Assembly (NCBI GenBank): GCA_036346275.1
Contig: JAYEVK010000358.1
Coordinates: forward strand, 124,001 to 188,000
Length of the DNA stretch: 64,000 nucleotides
Source of the DNA: Otatea glauca
Lineage: Eukaryota > Streptophyta > Magnoliopsida > Poales > Poaceae
Direction: 5' to 3'
In this document: positions 53,673 through 64,000 of the stretch, one piece after another
Layout: each line of letters opens with the position of its first letter
Position numbering within the stretch: the first letter of the stretch is position 1
Position numbers and translations under genes: made by a program
The notes under the pieces: model-generated
Seen by the model: only the letters and a program-made list of their open reading frames with translations
What the model was told of the DNA's origin: nothing
Databases searched by the model: none

Positions 53673-56402
53673 CACTACAACAGATCACACCAACTCCAAC
53701 AGTCAGAAACTGTCGGCAAAAAACAAGAAATTGTCGGGTATGTAGTTTGCCGAGAGCCACCTGTGAGAGATTCCCTGTCGGTGATACTCTGTCGGGGATG
53801 GAGGTTAATTGCCAACAACCATGTTGTCTTCTTCTTTTGCCAATAGTTTTACACTATCAGAGAACAATGGAGTCAGATTGACATCCAAATCCTGCTAGGC
53901 CCATAATTTTGTGGTAGCACTATCGGCAATAGTGCTACGGTGTAATTTATTTGTAATTAATAAAAATAATATATATACAAAACAGTAATATTAAATAATT
54001 TAATTTTTAATTCATTGGATACAAATGATTCAAATTATTAATCTGTACGCTTTTAGCACAGATTCATCTCTTAAATTGTATAATTTGTATGCATCGACAC
54101 TTTCATCCATGCATTCTGAACCGTCAAATATGTGAGTAAGTTTGAAGTCAAACTAAAGTATATTTCTCCAGAATAAGGTACAACTATTTCTCTAGAATAA
54201 GGTACAACCATTACAGAGAAATTGAAAGGTCAAATCTACTCAAATTTATTTGGAATATGCTACACATACCACTACCAGACTAAGTATTTCTATCTAGAAT
54301 ACAACAGTAACTAATAGTATAAAGAACAACATGAAGAAACATTGATGGTCCCTATACTGGTTGGGACTTGGGAGGCCAATCTGCCAGTGTGATAGTCTTG
54401 GAACATAATACGAACCTGCATGTAAAATGTAAAATGGATCCGCGAGTTACACAGAGGATGTGCTGAGAGGGATTAATTAAGCCTAGCATGCTGCTTATAT
54501 AATGTGGTGGCAAAATCCCTTGACGAGATATCGATACTCATATCAGGTTGATCGAGAGGTCGATGCCAGCCTGCATGTATTGAACCGATTGATCTTTTAA
54601 GAATGAATTAGTATTGGCTAGAGGATTGGAAAGAGGGTAAGAACACCTTACTGCTTTATACTATGTGTTGATCGATCCATGAGGCATGGGGAAGGAATTG
54701 CTTGCCTTGTATGTGCATGGGCACATGACTTCCTCACATCAATTGCCTTGGGACGGCCACCATGCATATGGCATCGACTTCTTGGTGTTGATCTCGTTGA
54801 CATCTCGCGGACCAGATGGTCGTGGCCTCGATCAGAGCACCTCGTTGATGATGCATATGCTACAGTGCCCTAGTCGGAAGTATCTAGACACCATGCACAT
54901 CGCAGGCTCTTCTTGTCATCGTTGTCTTGGACTCAGGCATGGCGAGCGGAAGTTTGATGAAGGTAGTGCGGCACAACAGAAGTATGATGAAGGTGCTGTG
55001 ACCCAATATAATGTACAGGAGCAATGCAAGGCGCTAATTAGGGTAAAAATAATTAGTTGCCCAGATGGCCTTTAGCCTTCCGAGATGACTGCCGTGCATC
55101 ACTTTAACTAGATAATCATACGCGGCGTGCCACGCTGCGGGCGCCGCTCTCCACGCGAGCAAATCGAGAAAACGTGCGACTGCTGCTCCCTACGCGAGAA
55201 AATCGAGGAAACACGCGAAACGGTTGAAAGGATACAATCTACGATTTCGCTGGAACGGAAGGCCCGCCTCAGGAAAAAAGGAAAATGGAAAAAAGGACAT
55301 AAACCTTTTTTTTCCGAAAAAGGACCTAAGCAAAATTTTTGTTTTCCAAAAAAGGGCTTAAACATAATGCTAGAAAAATGCAAAAAGGACCTAAATGCAA
55401 TGTACATCTTTTTTCCAAAAAAAAGGACGTGAATGTATTTTTTCCCGAGAAAGGACCTAAACGTAATTTTAATTTTCCGAAAAAGGACCGAGTGCAATGC
55501 CTAAAAACGCATAAAGGACCTAAGCGTAATATATATTCTTTTCCAAAAAAAGAACCTTATCGTAACTTTTTTCCTGAAAAAGGACCTAAATATAATTTTT
55601 TTTCGGGAAAAGGACCTAAGTGTATTTTTTTCGCGGCTCGGCTCGAGCCGCGAGCCGAACTGCCGCCGAGCCGGCTCAAATCAACCAGAGCCCGGGATTT
55701 CTTCGAAATTTAGTGGAGGTATGATTGGTTATTGTGAGACTAGGATAATCACAAAAGATTGCAGTACCAGTTGGGTAGGTAACTACGTGCTTCCTATATG
55801 TGTTTATCCACTTGAAGTCTGCAAAGACTCGTACATTTATTTATTTATTGTTTAAAATTTTATCAGAATTAAAAGTATCGCATTTTTTTTGAGGAAAATT
55901 AAAGCATCACGTTTCTTCCGCACATTATATATTCAAAAGATCTTGGCAATAATTTGTAGTCTAAATTTGCACAAAATTGATCAAATTTATTGTTTACTCA
56001 AAGTGTATCTCACCGTTCTTAATTGTTTTTTTCTAAAGACAGTTCTTAATTTATTTTGGTTTGAGGATATTTTATTAAATAATTTAGGCATGCTAACATA
56101 ACATAATTTTGAGTACATATTAAATTAATTAATAGAGATACATAGTAAATATTACATCATCATGATTCCTTGTTAATGCTGACAAGCCTCTTGATATTAG
56201 GTTCGATACATCTGACATTATATGCATCAGTGCTGCACCTAGCCAATATAAGCGACAGTGCTTTCGGATATAACAAACCAATGTGCAATAATACTGTTAG
56301 CAATTCATTTGGCATCAATATTGTCGGCTATCAATAAATCTTCTTTGTCAGGGCTGTCGAAGTTTAGTGTGGCTGTTGGCAAAAATTGCAGTTGTTGTAG
56401 TG
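53673..56402. mobile_element. CACTA-4, complete small element nested in CACTA-3, TSD AAT
   Basis: The left end CACTACAACAGATCAC and right end (inverse of CACTACAACAACTGC) are flanked by AAT at 53670-53672 and 56403-56405. 2730 bp. Subterminal words include TGTCGGCAA and GTCGGG. No transposase coding is seen. It contains a GGACCTAA minisatellite (55270-55640) and a GC-rich palindrome after it. Its repeat words differ from those of CACTA-1, -2 and -3, so it is another family. Confidence 0.9.
55270..55640 (+). repeat. AAAGGACCTAA minisatellite
   Basis: About ten units of 30-45 bp with the word AAAAGGACCTAA followed by (A/G)CGTAATTTTT and TTTTCC, separated by variable A/T runs. It ends at GGCTCGGCTCGAGCCGCG, a self-complementary GC segment near 55637-55655. 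Open frames across it on both strands are repeat translations. Confidence 0.8.
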
Positions 56403-56405
56403 AAT

Positions 56406-56551
56406 GGATAATTCATAGGATTTAATTGTTCTAGCATATTGCAGTAAAGTAACAGATGGACAAATGATCTTTAAGAAAGTCTATCAGTTCACCAACTAAA
56501 TACGTACCAACGATAACTCCTAATCTCTAAATAGGTTTGGTCCTAATCCCA
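56406..56551. other. CACTA-3 sequence resuming after CACTA-4
   Basis: Short AT-rich stretch, no feature recognised. Confidence 0.3.
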
Positions 56552-56759
56552 TTCGAGGATATGTGGTTCGGAAAGTTCCTAAGCCGTCGTACAACTCCAG
56601 AGAAAATTTCGGCAGCATCTCCCCGCTGTTCTCCAGATACACGTCTCGACAATAGGTTAAGAGGGGTGTGTATCTAGAGAACACTAGGGAGATGCTACCG
56701 AAATCTACTCTAGAGTTGTACCATAGCTCAGGAACTTGCCCGAACCACATATCCTCGAA
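56552..56759. repeat. ~208-bp imperfect palindrome upstream of the CACTA-3 second gene
   Basis: Two ~100-bp arms (56552-56655 and 56656-56759) are inverse copies at roughly 80% identity by eye, ending in TTCGAGGATATGTGGTTCGG and its complement. There is almost no loop. It lies between the two CACTA genes. The 84-codon minus frame across it is not taken as a gene. Confidence 0.75.
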
Positions 56760-57924
56760 CTGTCCAAAGAACATGGATGATTCGAGATTGTTTGCTTATA
56801 AATATACAATTTTGATCGGCATATTTATAAACAAGCACCCTTGAACGAGAGACGTAGGTTCCGCAGCCTAAACTCTAACATCATGCTGAGATAAAATATA
56901 AAAGTAATATGCTGAAAATAAAAGTAATATACCGAAAATAAACTCAAACATAGATCATGATATGAAAACCAGAAATTTCATGATTTCATATATGGTAATT
57001 TGTTCAAGATATGTGATTCTTTCGTAACTCCAGGTTCATTTACTAACAAAATGCTGTATATGCATGTATTTTTAATTTGGCAACATTATTTAATAATAGT
57101 CCTTTTTAGCAATGATATGGCTTTATTGAGAAAGGGTGTTGCGAAACTCTATCCTTTCAATCTGTTATTGTCATTACATGTAATAGTTTCCAAGTGATGA
57201 TTATGATATTTAATTTTGCTCTGTGTAGTTGTTCTGCAGGCTGAGTTGGGAGTAGATCATTACAGGCTACAGAGGTGATAATGTCTTGACATCCTCCATG
57301 TTTCACCAGGTGTGCATTTATATGACATCTCTTTCAACAGGTTCAAGGATGGTTCCTTAATAAATTCCTAGCATCAGCCACTAAACCTACTTGCTTGCCT
57401 ACTACTACTGAAGAAAAGGCTTTACACTCACAAGCAATTGTGTTCATTAGTTTCTGAAACAAAGGTGCCATTCTATTGTATTTCAAATAGTGAGGATGTG
57501 GTTTCTCCGGATTCACCCAAAGGTGGTTGTAACCTGCAAGCACTAGTCTATTGAAACTTAATGCATGATGTTTCATTTACTAAATCTCTTATGTGCTTTC
57601 TTATTTTTAGAGACTAGAGATAAGGTTCCTGAACTTGAAGACTTGGAGTTTGAGGCTAGATCAGCAAAGGATTCTGCATGGTAAATACCATTTCACCAGC
57701 AACAGTTCTATTCTTTGTTTCCTTTTCTCCTTTCTTCCTATCATTTGCAATAATTTTATTCTTGTTTCCCTTGCCCCATTCTATTGACTTCTGATTAATA
57801 CAACGAGCATTCAAAAGCAGTCAAGAAACAAGATGTGGTGTATGAATTCTCTCTAAGAAAAAAGATGTGACAGAGTAGACAGTAGGAGACTAGGCGTAGT
57901 AATGCAGGTAAGGAGTACTCAAGA
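56760..57924. other. CACTA-3 interior, unassigned
   Basis: AT-rich with possible exon-like scraps (57340-57575; 57615-57680 with a GT at 57681). I cannot assign them. Confidence 0.3.
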
Positions 57925-58245
57925 TTGTGGGGGAGGTCGACCGACGCGGTGCGGGGAAGCACAGTACGGTGCAGGTCCAGCCGCTGGGGGGTGGAGGTTG
58001 AGTCACCGATGGGGGGAGGTCGAGCCGCCAGTGGTGAAACGGCTGGTGCAGGGGAGGTCGACCGGTGCGGTGCAGGTCCAGCCGCCGTGGGTGTAGGTCG
58101 AGTGGCCGCTGGGGGAGGTCGAGCCACCAGTGGTGAAGCCGCTGGTGCGGGGTAGGCGACCGGCGCGGTGCGGGGGAGCACGGTTGGGGGAGGTGACCAG
58201 TGGTGCGGGGAGCACAGTGGCGGCCGATGAAGATTCTAGGGTTTG
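57925..58245. repeat. GC-rich minisatellite (~110-115-bp unit)
   Basis: GGGGAGGTCGACCGnCGCGGTGC-like blocks occur at about 57930, 58048 and 58156, and GAGCC(G/A)CCAGTGGTGAA at about 58020 and 58122. About 2.8 copies. It sits next to the internal array, as the C-rich block does in CACTA-2. Confidence 0.65.
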
Positions 58246-58309
58246 TAGCCTGTGAGAAGCGTGCGCAATGAAATAAATTCCGCGCGCATATGAGGGAAGC
58301 AAGGCCATT

Positions 58310-59065
58310 TAATCGGTCCAAGTGGAAGAAGGGTGTCGGTTTTCCTAGAACCGATACAACTAATAAGACTATCAGTATCGGTTTCCTTATAAAACCGATA
58401 CAAATAACATGTGTATCAGTATCGGTTTCCTTATAAAACCGATACAAATAATGTGCATATCAGTATTGGTTTCCTCATAAAACCGATACAAATAACATGT
58501 ATATCACTATCGGTTTTTCAACAAAAACTGACACAAATGTATGGTACTGCAAAAACAAACCAATGTACAGAATATCACTATCGGTTTTTCACAAAAACCG
58601 ACACAAATGATGAAAATTATCACTATCGGTTTTTGACGAAAAACCGACACAAATGTATGGCATTGCACAAACCGATTTATGGAACATCACTATTGGTTTT
58701 TCACAAAAACCGACATAAATGCTGATCGTTAACACTATTGGTTTTTGACCAAAAAGAACACAAATTCTATCATTAGCACTATCGGTTTTTCAATAAAACC
58801 GACACAAATTTATTATCACTATCGGTTTTGAAGAAAAACCGACACAAATGTAGTTCACTACACAAATCGATTTATGGAACATCACTATCAATTTTTCACA
58901 AAAATTGATACAAATGCTGGTCATTAACACTATCGGTTTTTGACCAAAAATCGACACAAATGTTTATCATTAGCACTATCAGTTTTTGAGTAAAACTGAC
59001 ACAAATGCTGATCACTATCGGTTTTCAAGAAAAACAGACACAAATGTAGTTCACTACACTATTGG
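58310..59065. repeat. CACTA-3 internal repeat array
   Basis: About 20 hairpin units. The left third uses ATCAGTATCGGTTTCC with AAAACCGATACAAAT; the rest uses ATCACTATCGGTTTTT with AAAACCGACACAAATG. This is equivalent in position to 9955-10350 of CACTA-2. Confidence 0.88.
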
Positions 59066-59864
59066 TTTTCCAGACAAACCATGAAGTCTGAATTTTAAGA
59101 ATTATTTGATCAAAGAGTGAAAAGGCCATACCTTTTGCAAATATTGTTGGAATTATTTGAAATTTTGCAGAAACATACTTTGAGATACTACAAATCTTTT
59201 CCAAAAAGAATTTTGCAAAAAAAGTTAGCATTGAAAAAAGATGCCAAAATTCACTTCGTAGGCATGATTTTTGCTTAAAGAGTAGAAAAGTCAAAACTTT
59301 CTCAAATAAAGTCCTAGTTTTTTGAAAATTTCCAAAAATGATTTGATATAGCTTAGCCTCATTTCTGTGTCTCAGAATTATATAGATAACATCACATGGA
59401 GACAACACCATGTAATTCCGTAAGGCAAATTGAAATGTGTCAACCAATAAACAGGAGCTAGTATCATCATTAGGACAATGAGATGAAAACATGAAAGTTC
59501 AAACACATATAAGCTTAATACACATAAGTTTTCCAAACCCGAAACTAAAGTTATGTACGATACAAACATTTTCAAACACATAACAAGTGATACAATGACA
59601 CACTCCTTTTATTTACAATACAACCCTTCTTGATGATCTACACGCATGTAATTTCCTCCATGTGTGTCGTCGTCCCCGCTAAGATGAATTTCAAGAAATA
59701 TGCCGAATTTCAGTTCGTATAACTAAATTTTTCGTAAATACTAGAAAAGTCAAAAGATTTTCAAATTTAGCTCGAATTGTTTGAAAATTTCAAGAAATGG
59801 AATTTCAACCAGTTACAAGCTTTCCCAAAAAGAATTTCATCCAAATGAATTTTAAACTCAAAAC
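59066..59864 (-). other. CACTA-3 TNP2 3' region, truncated
   Basis: The minus strand matches 9640-9960 of CACTA-2 (AATTCTGAGACACA, GAGGCTAAGCTATAT, AAACCATGAAGTCTGAATTTT). Similar AT-rich sequence continues to about 59864, where it changes abruptly to gypsy-2 coding sequence. Confidence 0.65.
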
Positions 59865-60228
59865 ACGAGCGCAGTACGCTGTCTTCAGTCAGAGGGTCGA
59901 AACCCTTGAGGCATCCTGCGCCAAGCTTCAGGAAGCCTCTAGGCCGCTGCTGAGTTCACTTCATCCCATGGGAGAGAGGCCACTTAGTAGGGACCAGGTC
60001 ATCTCTCGGCTGGAGGAAGCCCCCGTGGCGCTCAAGAACCTTTTGAAGGAGACGGCGGCCAATGGCGCTAGCCAGACTTTGGCGATTACCAAGTCACTTT
60101 ATCCCCGAGTGGATCTTGCGGCCGTCAAGGAAGGCTACGCCTGCAAAGTAGATGAAGACCGGGCCGCCGAGCTCTGGGAAGAAGTCAGGGACACCTCTTT
60201 GTCTATTGTAGAAACTTTAGACCTGTGA
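59865..60228 (+). CDS. Antisense ORF of gypsy-2, C-terminal part
   Basis: The open frame (in gypsy-2 from about 59865 to the TGA at 60226-60228) reads ASCAKLQEASRPLLSSLHP, SRLEEAPVALKNLLKETAAN, SYPR-like YPRVDLAAVKEGY and ELWEEVRDTSLSIVETLDL. It is alpha-helical and charged, resembling the C-terminal tails of antisense ORFs in Tat elements. The upstream part, including any PMD-like domain, was removed by the CACTA-3 junction. The ATG at 59797 lies in CACTA-3 sequence and is not the native start. Function unknown. Confidence 0.65.
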
Positions 60229-60519
60229 ATCACAAATGTATAAAGGTGTTTCCTTGCTCTTGTGTTATCAGAATGTAACATGCGTATATGCCCGAGTGGT
60301 TTTGACAACTTAGAGTTTCGGTCCAACTGGGCATCTCGTCCGACTGATTCAGCTCGCAGGCTCTGGGGCATGGTTTATGACGCATGTCCCTTAGTCTTAG
60401 CATAGGAGCAAAGCACTCGGATGGATGATTATAGGGAAGGTTATATAAAAGCAGCTTTCAAATTGAACTTTCATTCATGGAAAAACAATTGGATTATAGA
60501 ATTTAAGCGAAAAAATGAC
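60229..60519. other. Gap between converging antisense ORF and pol
   Basis: About 290 bp of untranslated sequence between the two 3' ends. Confidence 0.45.
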
Positions 60520-61700
60520 GTAGCTGTTCTATGTTCCAAGTATTGTTGACCGCCGTGCCGTCTTCGCGCTTGAGTTTGTAAGCTCCGGGGCGAACCACTT
60601 CATCAACGACATAAGGGCCTTCCCAGCTTGGGGAGAGTTTATGCTCACATTTTTTATTCTTTCTTAGAACCAAATCTCCTTTAGAGAACGCGCGACTCCT
60701 TACATTGCGGCCATGATAGCGGTGTAGGCCTTGAAGGTACTTTGCCGACTGAATTGTTGTGATGTCCCTGGCTTCTTCCAGTCGATCGAGGTCTTCTAGC
60801 CGGCTGTCTTCCGAAGCGATTTCTTCATAGCTCCGAACCCGTGGGGATCCGAACTATAACTCGGTGGGAAGGACTGCCTCCGAGCCATACACCAGGAAGA
60901 AAGGTGACTGCCCGGTTGCTCTACTGGGGGTGGTTCGCAGCCCCCAGAGTACCGATGGTAATTCTTTCACCCACCGAGTGGCGTACGGCTTTAGCCAATC
61001 GAAAATTCTCGCCTTCAGGCCCTGTAGCACCATGCCGTTAGCACGCTCGACTTATCCATTGCTCCGAGGGTGCGCTACTGACGCAAAGCAGATCTTTATT
61101 CCGAGTTCGTCACACCAGTCTTGAAATTCGCCGCTCCTGAATTGGGTGCCGTTATCCGTGATGATCCGATTCGGGACACCGAATCTAACCACGATTCCAT
61201 GAAAGAATTCTTTGGCCTTGGCCGCCGTAATTGCGGTGACCGGCTTTGCTTCCACCCACTTGGTGAATTTATCGACGGCTACGAAGAGATGAGTATGACC
61301 GCCTTGGGCTTTCTTCAAAGGTCCTACCATGTCGAGCCCCCAGACCGCAAACGGCCAGGTTATGGGGATGGTCTGTAGTTCCTATGCCGGTTTGTTCATC
61401 TGTCGCACGAAGAACTGACATCCTTCGCATGTCCGGATGACGTCCTCCGCGTCGGTGACGGCAGTTGGCCAAAAAACCCTGACGATAGGCCTTGCCAACT
61501 AGGGACGACGACGCCGCATGATTGCCGCAGACTCCCGAGTGGATTTCCTTGAGGAGATCTCTTCCTTCTTGTTCTAATATGCACCGTCGTAGAACACCAA
61601 AGCTGCTCTTGCGATAGAGTTCTTCCCTGATCACCACGTAGCTTTTGCTTCGGCGCATTATTCGCTCGGCCTGCATGCGGTCTCCGGGTAGCTTGTCCTT
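60520..61700 (-). pseudogene. Integrase of gypsy-2
   Basis: Minus strand. The zinc-binding region shows IHSGVCGNHAASSSLVGKAYR (near 61545-61485). The core has FVAVDKFTKWVEAKPV with its first catalytic Asp (near 61290), RIITDNGTQF with the second Asp (near 61150) and VAHPRSNG; the third catalytic residue (Glu) would follow after a stop near 61050. The C-terminal part runs to about 60530. At least one frame change (near 61440) breaks the segment between zinc-binding region and core. Confidence 0.85.
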
Positions 61701-61749
61701 CATCAAGTAATCCAGATATAGAACTGTCCAATCGGGGGTAATGACTAGG

Positions 61750-62520
61750 ACTTCAGCCTCTAATTTATTCTCTGCTGGGATGTCCGGCTTTGTCCGAGTG
61801 CTAGTCGTGGGCTTGTGAATTTCCTCAACGAACACCCCCACAGGTACTTTAGACCGGCAGGCTCCCATTTTCGCTAACTCATCAGCGACTTCATTATCTC
61901 GACGGAGCACATGAATGAGTTCTAGTCCGTCAAAGTTGCCTTCCAATTTGCGTACCTCCTAGCAGTAGGCAGCCATGTTGTCCTCAATGCAAGACCATTC
62001 TTTCTGCACTTGGTTGACCATGAGCATTGAGTCTCCGTGCACCACCAAACGTCGGATGCCGAGTGATATGGCGATACGGAGCCCGTGGATGAGTGCCTCA
62101 TACTCGGCGGCGTTGTTTGATGCGTGAAAAAATATTTGAAGGACGTACCTCAATCTTTCCCCATTCGATGATATGAGCATGATTCCAGCCCCCGCGCCGC
62201 TGAGCATGAGGGAACCATCGAAATACATCATCCAATAATCGAGTTCCTTGGTATTTGCGGGTTTTGAGTTACATCCACTCGGTAGTAAAGTCGGTGAGTG
62301 CTTGAGACTTAATGGCGGTGCGAGGCTTGAATAAGATATCAAAAGCTCCAAGCTCGACTGCGCACTTCGCAATTCTCCCGGTGGCCTCTTGATTGTGGAG
62401 AATATCGCCAATTGGGAAGGAGGTGACCACCGAAATCATATGTTCTTGGAAATAGTGCTTGAGCTTACGAGATGTGAGGAGTACTGCATATAGCAATTTT
62501 TGAACTTGCGGATACCGCAC
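61750..62520 (-). pseudogene. RNase H domains of gypsy-2
   Basis: Minus strand. The linker ends with QALTDFTTEW; the second RNase H follows with YFDGSLMLSGAGAGIMLIS, SNNAAEYEALIHGLRIAISLG, LVVHGDSMLMVNQVQKEW and, after a stop near 61957, LIHVLRRDNEVADELAKMG. The Asp-Glu-Asp pattern of RNase H is visible (DGS, EYEAL, GDS). One stop separates the last block. Confidence 0.85.
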
Positions 62521-63700
62521 CTTAGATTCGCTTAAGACCTTGCTGACGAAATAAACCGGGTGCTGGACTTTCTGCACGTAGCCCTGCTCCTTCCTTTCTA
62601 CGATGATCGCAGCGCTGACTACATGAGTCGTTGCCGCGATGTATAGCAAGAGGGGTTCCCCTAGCATTGGTGCAACCAGGATTGGGGGCGTCATTAAGAA
62701 AATCTTCAAATCTTCGAACGCCCGCTGTGCCTTTGGAGTCCACTGGAATTTGTCCTGTTTTTTTGAGGAGTTTGTAGAATGGCATACCTCGCAAACCCAG
62801 TCGGGAAATAAACCTGCTGAGTGCAGCCATGCATCCTGTAAGCTTCTGGACATCCTTTTGGCAAGTCGGTGGTTCCATATTTGATATGGCCCTGATTTTC
62901 TTTGGGTTGGCCTCAATGCCTCGTTGGGATACGATAAACCTGAGTAGTTTTCCCAAAGATACTCTGAAAATACACTTCTCGGGATTAAGCTTCATGCTGA
63001 AGGCTCTTAGGCTCTCAAATATCTCGGTTAGGTCCGTGATGAGGTCCTTCCTTTCCCGAGTCTTGACAACGACGTCGTCCACATATGCCTCCACGTTACG
63101 TCCGAGTTGGTTGTCAAATCACCACTGTATCGCGCGTTGATACGTCACTCTAGCATTCTTCAACTCGAATGCCATCATGGTATAGCAAAAGGCCCCGAAG
63201 GGCGTGATGAACGACGTCTTGATATGATCTTCCGCCTTTAGCCGAATCTGGTGGTATCCTGAGTAGGCATCAAGGAAACTCAGGATCTCGCACCTGGCGG
63301 TTGAATCAACCACTTGGTCAATCCGAGGTAACCCGAAAGGATCCTTCGGACATGCTTTATTGAGATTGGCATAGTCAACGCACATGCGCCAAGTTTTATT
63401 CTTCTTTTGAACAAGTACAGGGTTCGCCAGCCAATCTGGATGATACACTTCTTTTCTAAAGCCTGCGGCTAAAAGCTTGGTGATTTCCTGTTTGATAGCG
63501 TTCCAGCGATCTAGAGCAAACTGCCGAAGCCTTTGCTTGACTGGTTTCGCACTTTCGTTGACGTGCAAAGAATGCTCGATCACCTCCCTGGGAACACTCG
63601 GCATGTCGGATGGTTTCCATGCGAAGATGTCTTTGTTAGCTTGGAGGAAGGTGACGAGCTCGCTTTCCTATTTGTCCTCAAGCCCTGTCCCGACCAGAGT
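62300..63700 (-). pseudogene. Reverse transcriptase and first RNase H of gypsy-2
   Basis: Minus strand. RT blocks: KEVYHPDWLANPVLVQKKN, WRMCVDYANLNKACPKD, ILSFLDAYSGYHQI and TPFGAFCYTMMAF (63604-63130); then YVDDVVVKTRERKDL with the catalytic YVDD near 63085, and FSMKLNPEKCIFRV. The first RNase H has TPKAQRAFEDLK, PLLLYIAATTHVVSAA and PVYFVSKVLS (62760-62530). A stop near 63118 and a frame change near 62800 interrupt it. Confidence 0.9.
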
Positions 63701-63789
63701 CGTCTTTGACGAGTCGGACGGGTCGAGAACGATTCTCTTGATTCCTTCGCCGGGCTTCATTCCTGACGTGGCTTGCTTTTTGGACGGGA

Positions 63790-64000
63790 TATCTCCCTCT
63801 TCCCACATCATGGTCGCTTCTGCTTGGATCTTCTTCCTCTCATCGGCTCCTTCCTACAACTCGGCGAGCTCATGGTTCTCTCGGTCGCACTCCAGGGACC
63901 GCTTGACGTCACTACGAACTGTAATGACGCTTTTTGGCCCTGGCATCTTCATCATCAAGTAGGTGTAGTGCGGGATTGCCATGAACTGAGCCAGTCTGAG
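63790..64000 (-). pseudogene. Protease-RT linker of gypsy-2 (partial)
   Basis: The minus strand from the window edge reads LAQFMAIPHYTYLMMKMPGP, then ITVRSDVKRSLECDRENHE. This follows the retropepsin domain in Tat elements. The protease active site would lie beyond 64000. Confidence 0.65.

Larger units (their letters stand above)
49684..59864 (-). mobile_element. CACTA-3, left-terminus intact, right end lost
   Basis: CACTACTACATGAATATAC at 49684 is the terminus, directly abutting Sirevirus RT codons. Rightward it shows a subterminal array, a minus-strand transposase_24/Ulp1-like gene (53568-50296), nested CACTA-4, a ~210-bp palindrome, a GC-rich minisatellite, an internal array (58310-59065) and the TNP2 3' region in reverse (59090-59864). 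This is the mirror image of CACTA-2's layout. It then breaks into gypsy-2 sequence; the TNP2 gene body and right terminus are gone, so no TSD can be checked. Confidence 0.82.
59865..64000 (-). mobile_element. Gypsy-2, second Tat-like element, 3' internal part (runs off the window)
   Basis: The minus strand has pol in the order protease-RT linker, RT, RNase H, second RNase H, integrase. A plus-strand antisense ORF (to 60228) lies beyond the end of pol, as in the element at 11322-22787. The 3' end and 3' LTR were lost at the CACTA-3 junction near 59864; gag and the 5' LTR would lie past 64000. GCCGAT/ATCGGC words are not enriched here, so it is a different family from the first. Confidence 0.85.

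Noticed and set aside
55108..55713. Lys/Pro/Phe-rich frames on both strands
   Set aside because: They translate the GGACCTAA minisatellite in CACTA-4.
57795..58447. Pro/Ser/Arg-rich minus frames up to 185 codons
   Set aside because: They translate the GC-rich minisatellite and part of the CACTA-3 internal array.
59797..59864. ATG at 59797 as native start of the gypsy-2 antisense ORF
   Set aside because: The first ~22 codons are in AT-rich CACTA-3 sequence; the coding character changes at about 59865.

Overview
The window reads as intergenic, repeat-rich DNA of a grass (Poaceae). I infer this from the TE mix: a Sirevirus (Ty1/copia) with an env-like ORF, Tat-type Ty3/gypsy elements with antisense ORFs, several two-gene CACTA (En/Spm) elements with long subterminal repeat arrays, Stowaway and Tourist MITEs, and chromovirus-like LTRs of about 3.3 kb that begin TGTAGCATCCC. 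I found no intact host gene, tRNA or rRNA. The coding sequence I recognise is transposon-encoded, or is a host gene fragment inside a transposon.

Layout. 1-5574: a Mutator-type MITE (658-1085, 9-bp TSD), then a complete non-autonomous CACTA (CACTA-1, 1099-4346, TSD TAG) holding a ~680-bp hairpin and a spliced fragment of an IDN2/FDM-type (XH-domain) gene; its right end plus flank is tandemly duplicated (4262-5574). 5640-24967: a chromovirus-like LTR (LTR-A) split by a 16.6-kb CACTA (CACTA-2, 7841-24439, TSD TAG), which is itself split by a complete 11.5-kb Tat-like gypsy element (11322-22787, TSD CCTGG). That element has gag-pro-pol on the minus strand and, on the plus strand, an antisense multi-exon gene with a plant mobile domain (PMD).

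24968-40185: small elements: a 34-bp perfect inverted repeat, a triplicated unit, a hAT-type element carrying a NAC transcription-factor fragment (29560-30776), a GAAAC-rich minisatellite, a reverse-strand LTR relative, Tourist and Stowaway MITEs, a tRNA-type SINE with a 13-bp TSD, and part of an LTR. 40186-49683: the 3' half of a minus-strand Sirevirus (LTR, PPT, env-like ORF, RT/RNase H); its env-like ORF is split by a complete solo LTR (LTR-B, 42634-45915, TSD CGCTG). 49684-59864: CACTA-3, inserted in the Sirevirus RT and truncated at its right side, carrying a degenerate transposase_24/Ulp1-like gene and another complete CACTA (CACTA-4, 53673-56402, TSD AAT). 59865-64000: the 3' part of a second Tat-like gypsy element, again with an antisense ORF facing pol.

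The most unusual signals are: (i) saturation of the whole Tat-like element by the hexamer GCCGAT/ATCGGC, in LTRs, introns and both coding strands; (ii) its antisense PMD gene; (iii) two host-gene captures (an RdDM-factor fragment in CACTA-1 and a NAC fragment in a hAT element), each with a canonical intron retained; (iv) LTR-LTR differences concentrated at CHG sites, which may be sequencing artefacts rather than mutations; and (v) CACTA arrays whose repeat core is uniform within an array but differs between arrays of one element.
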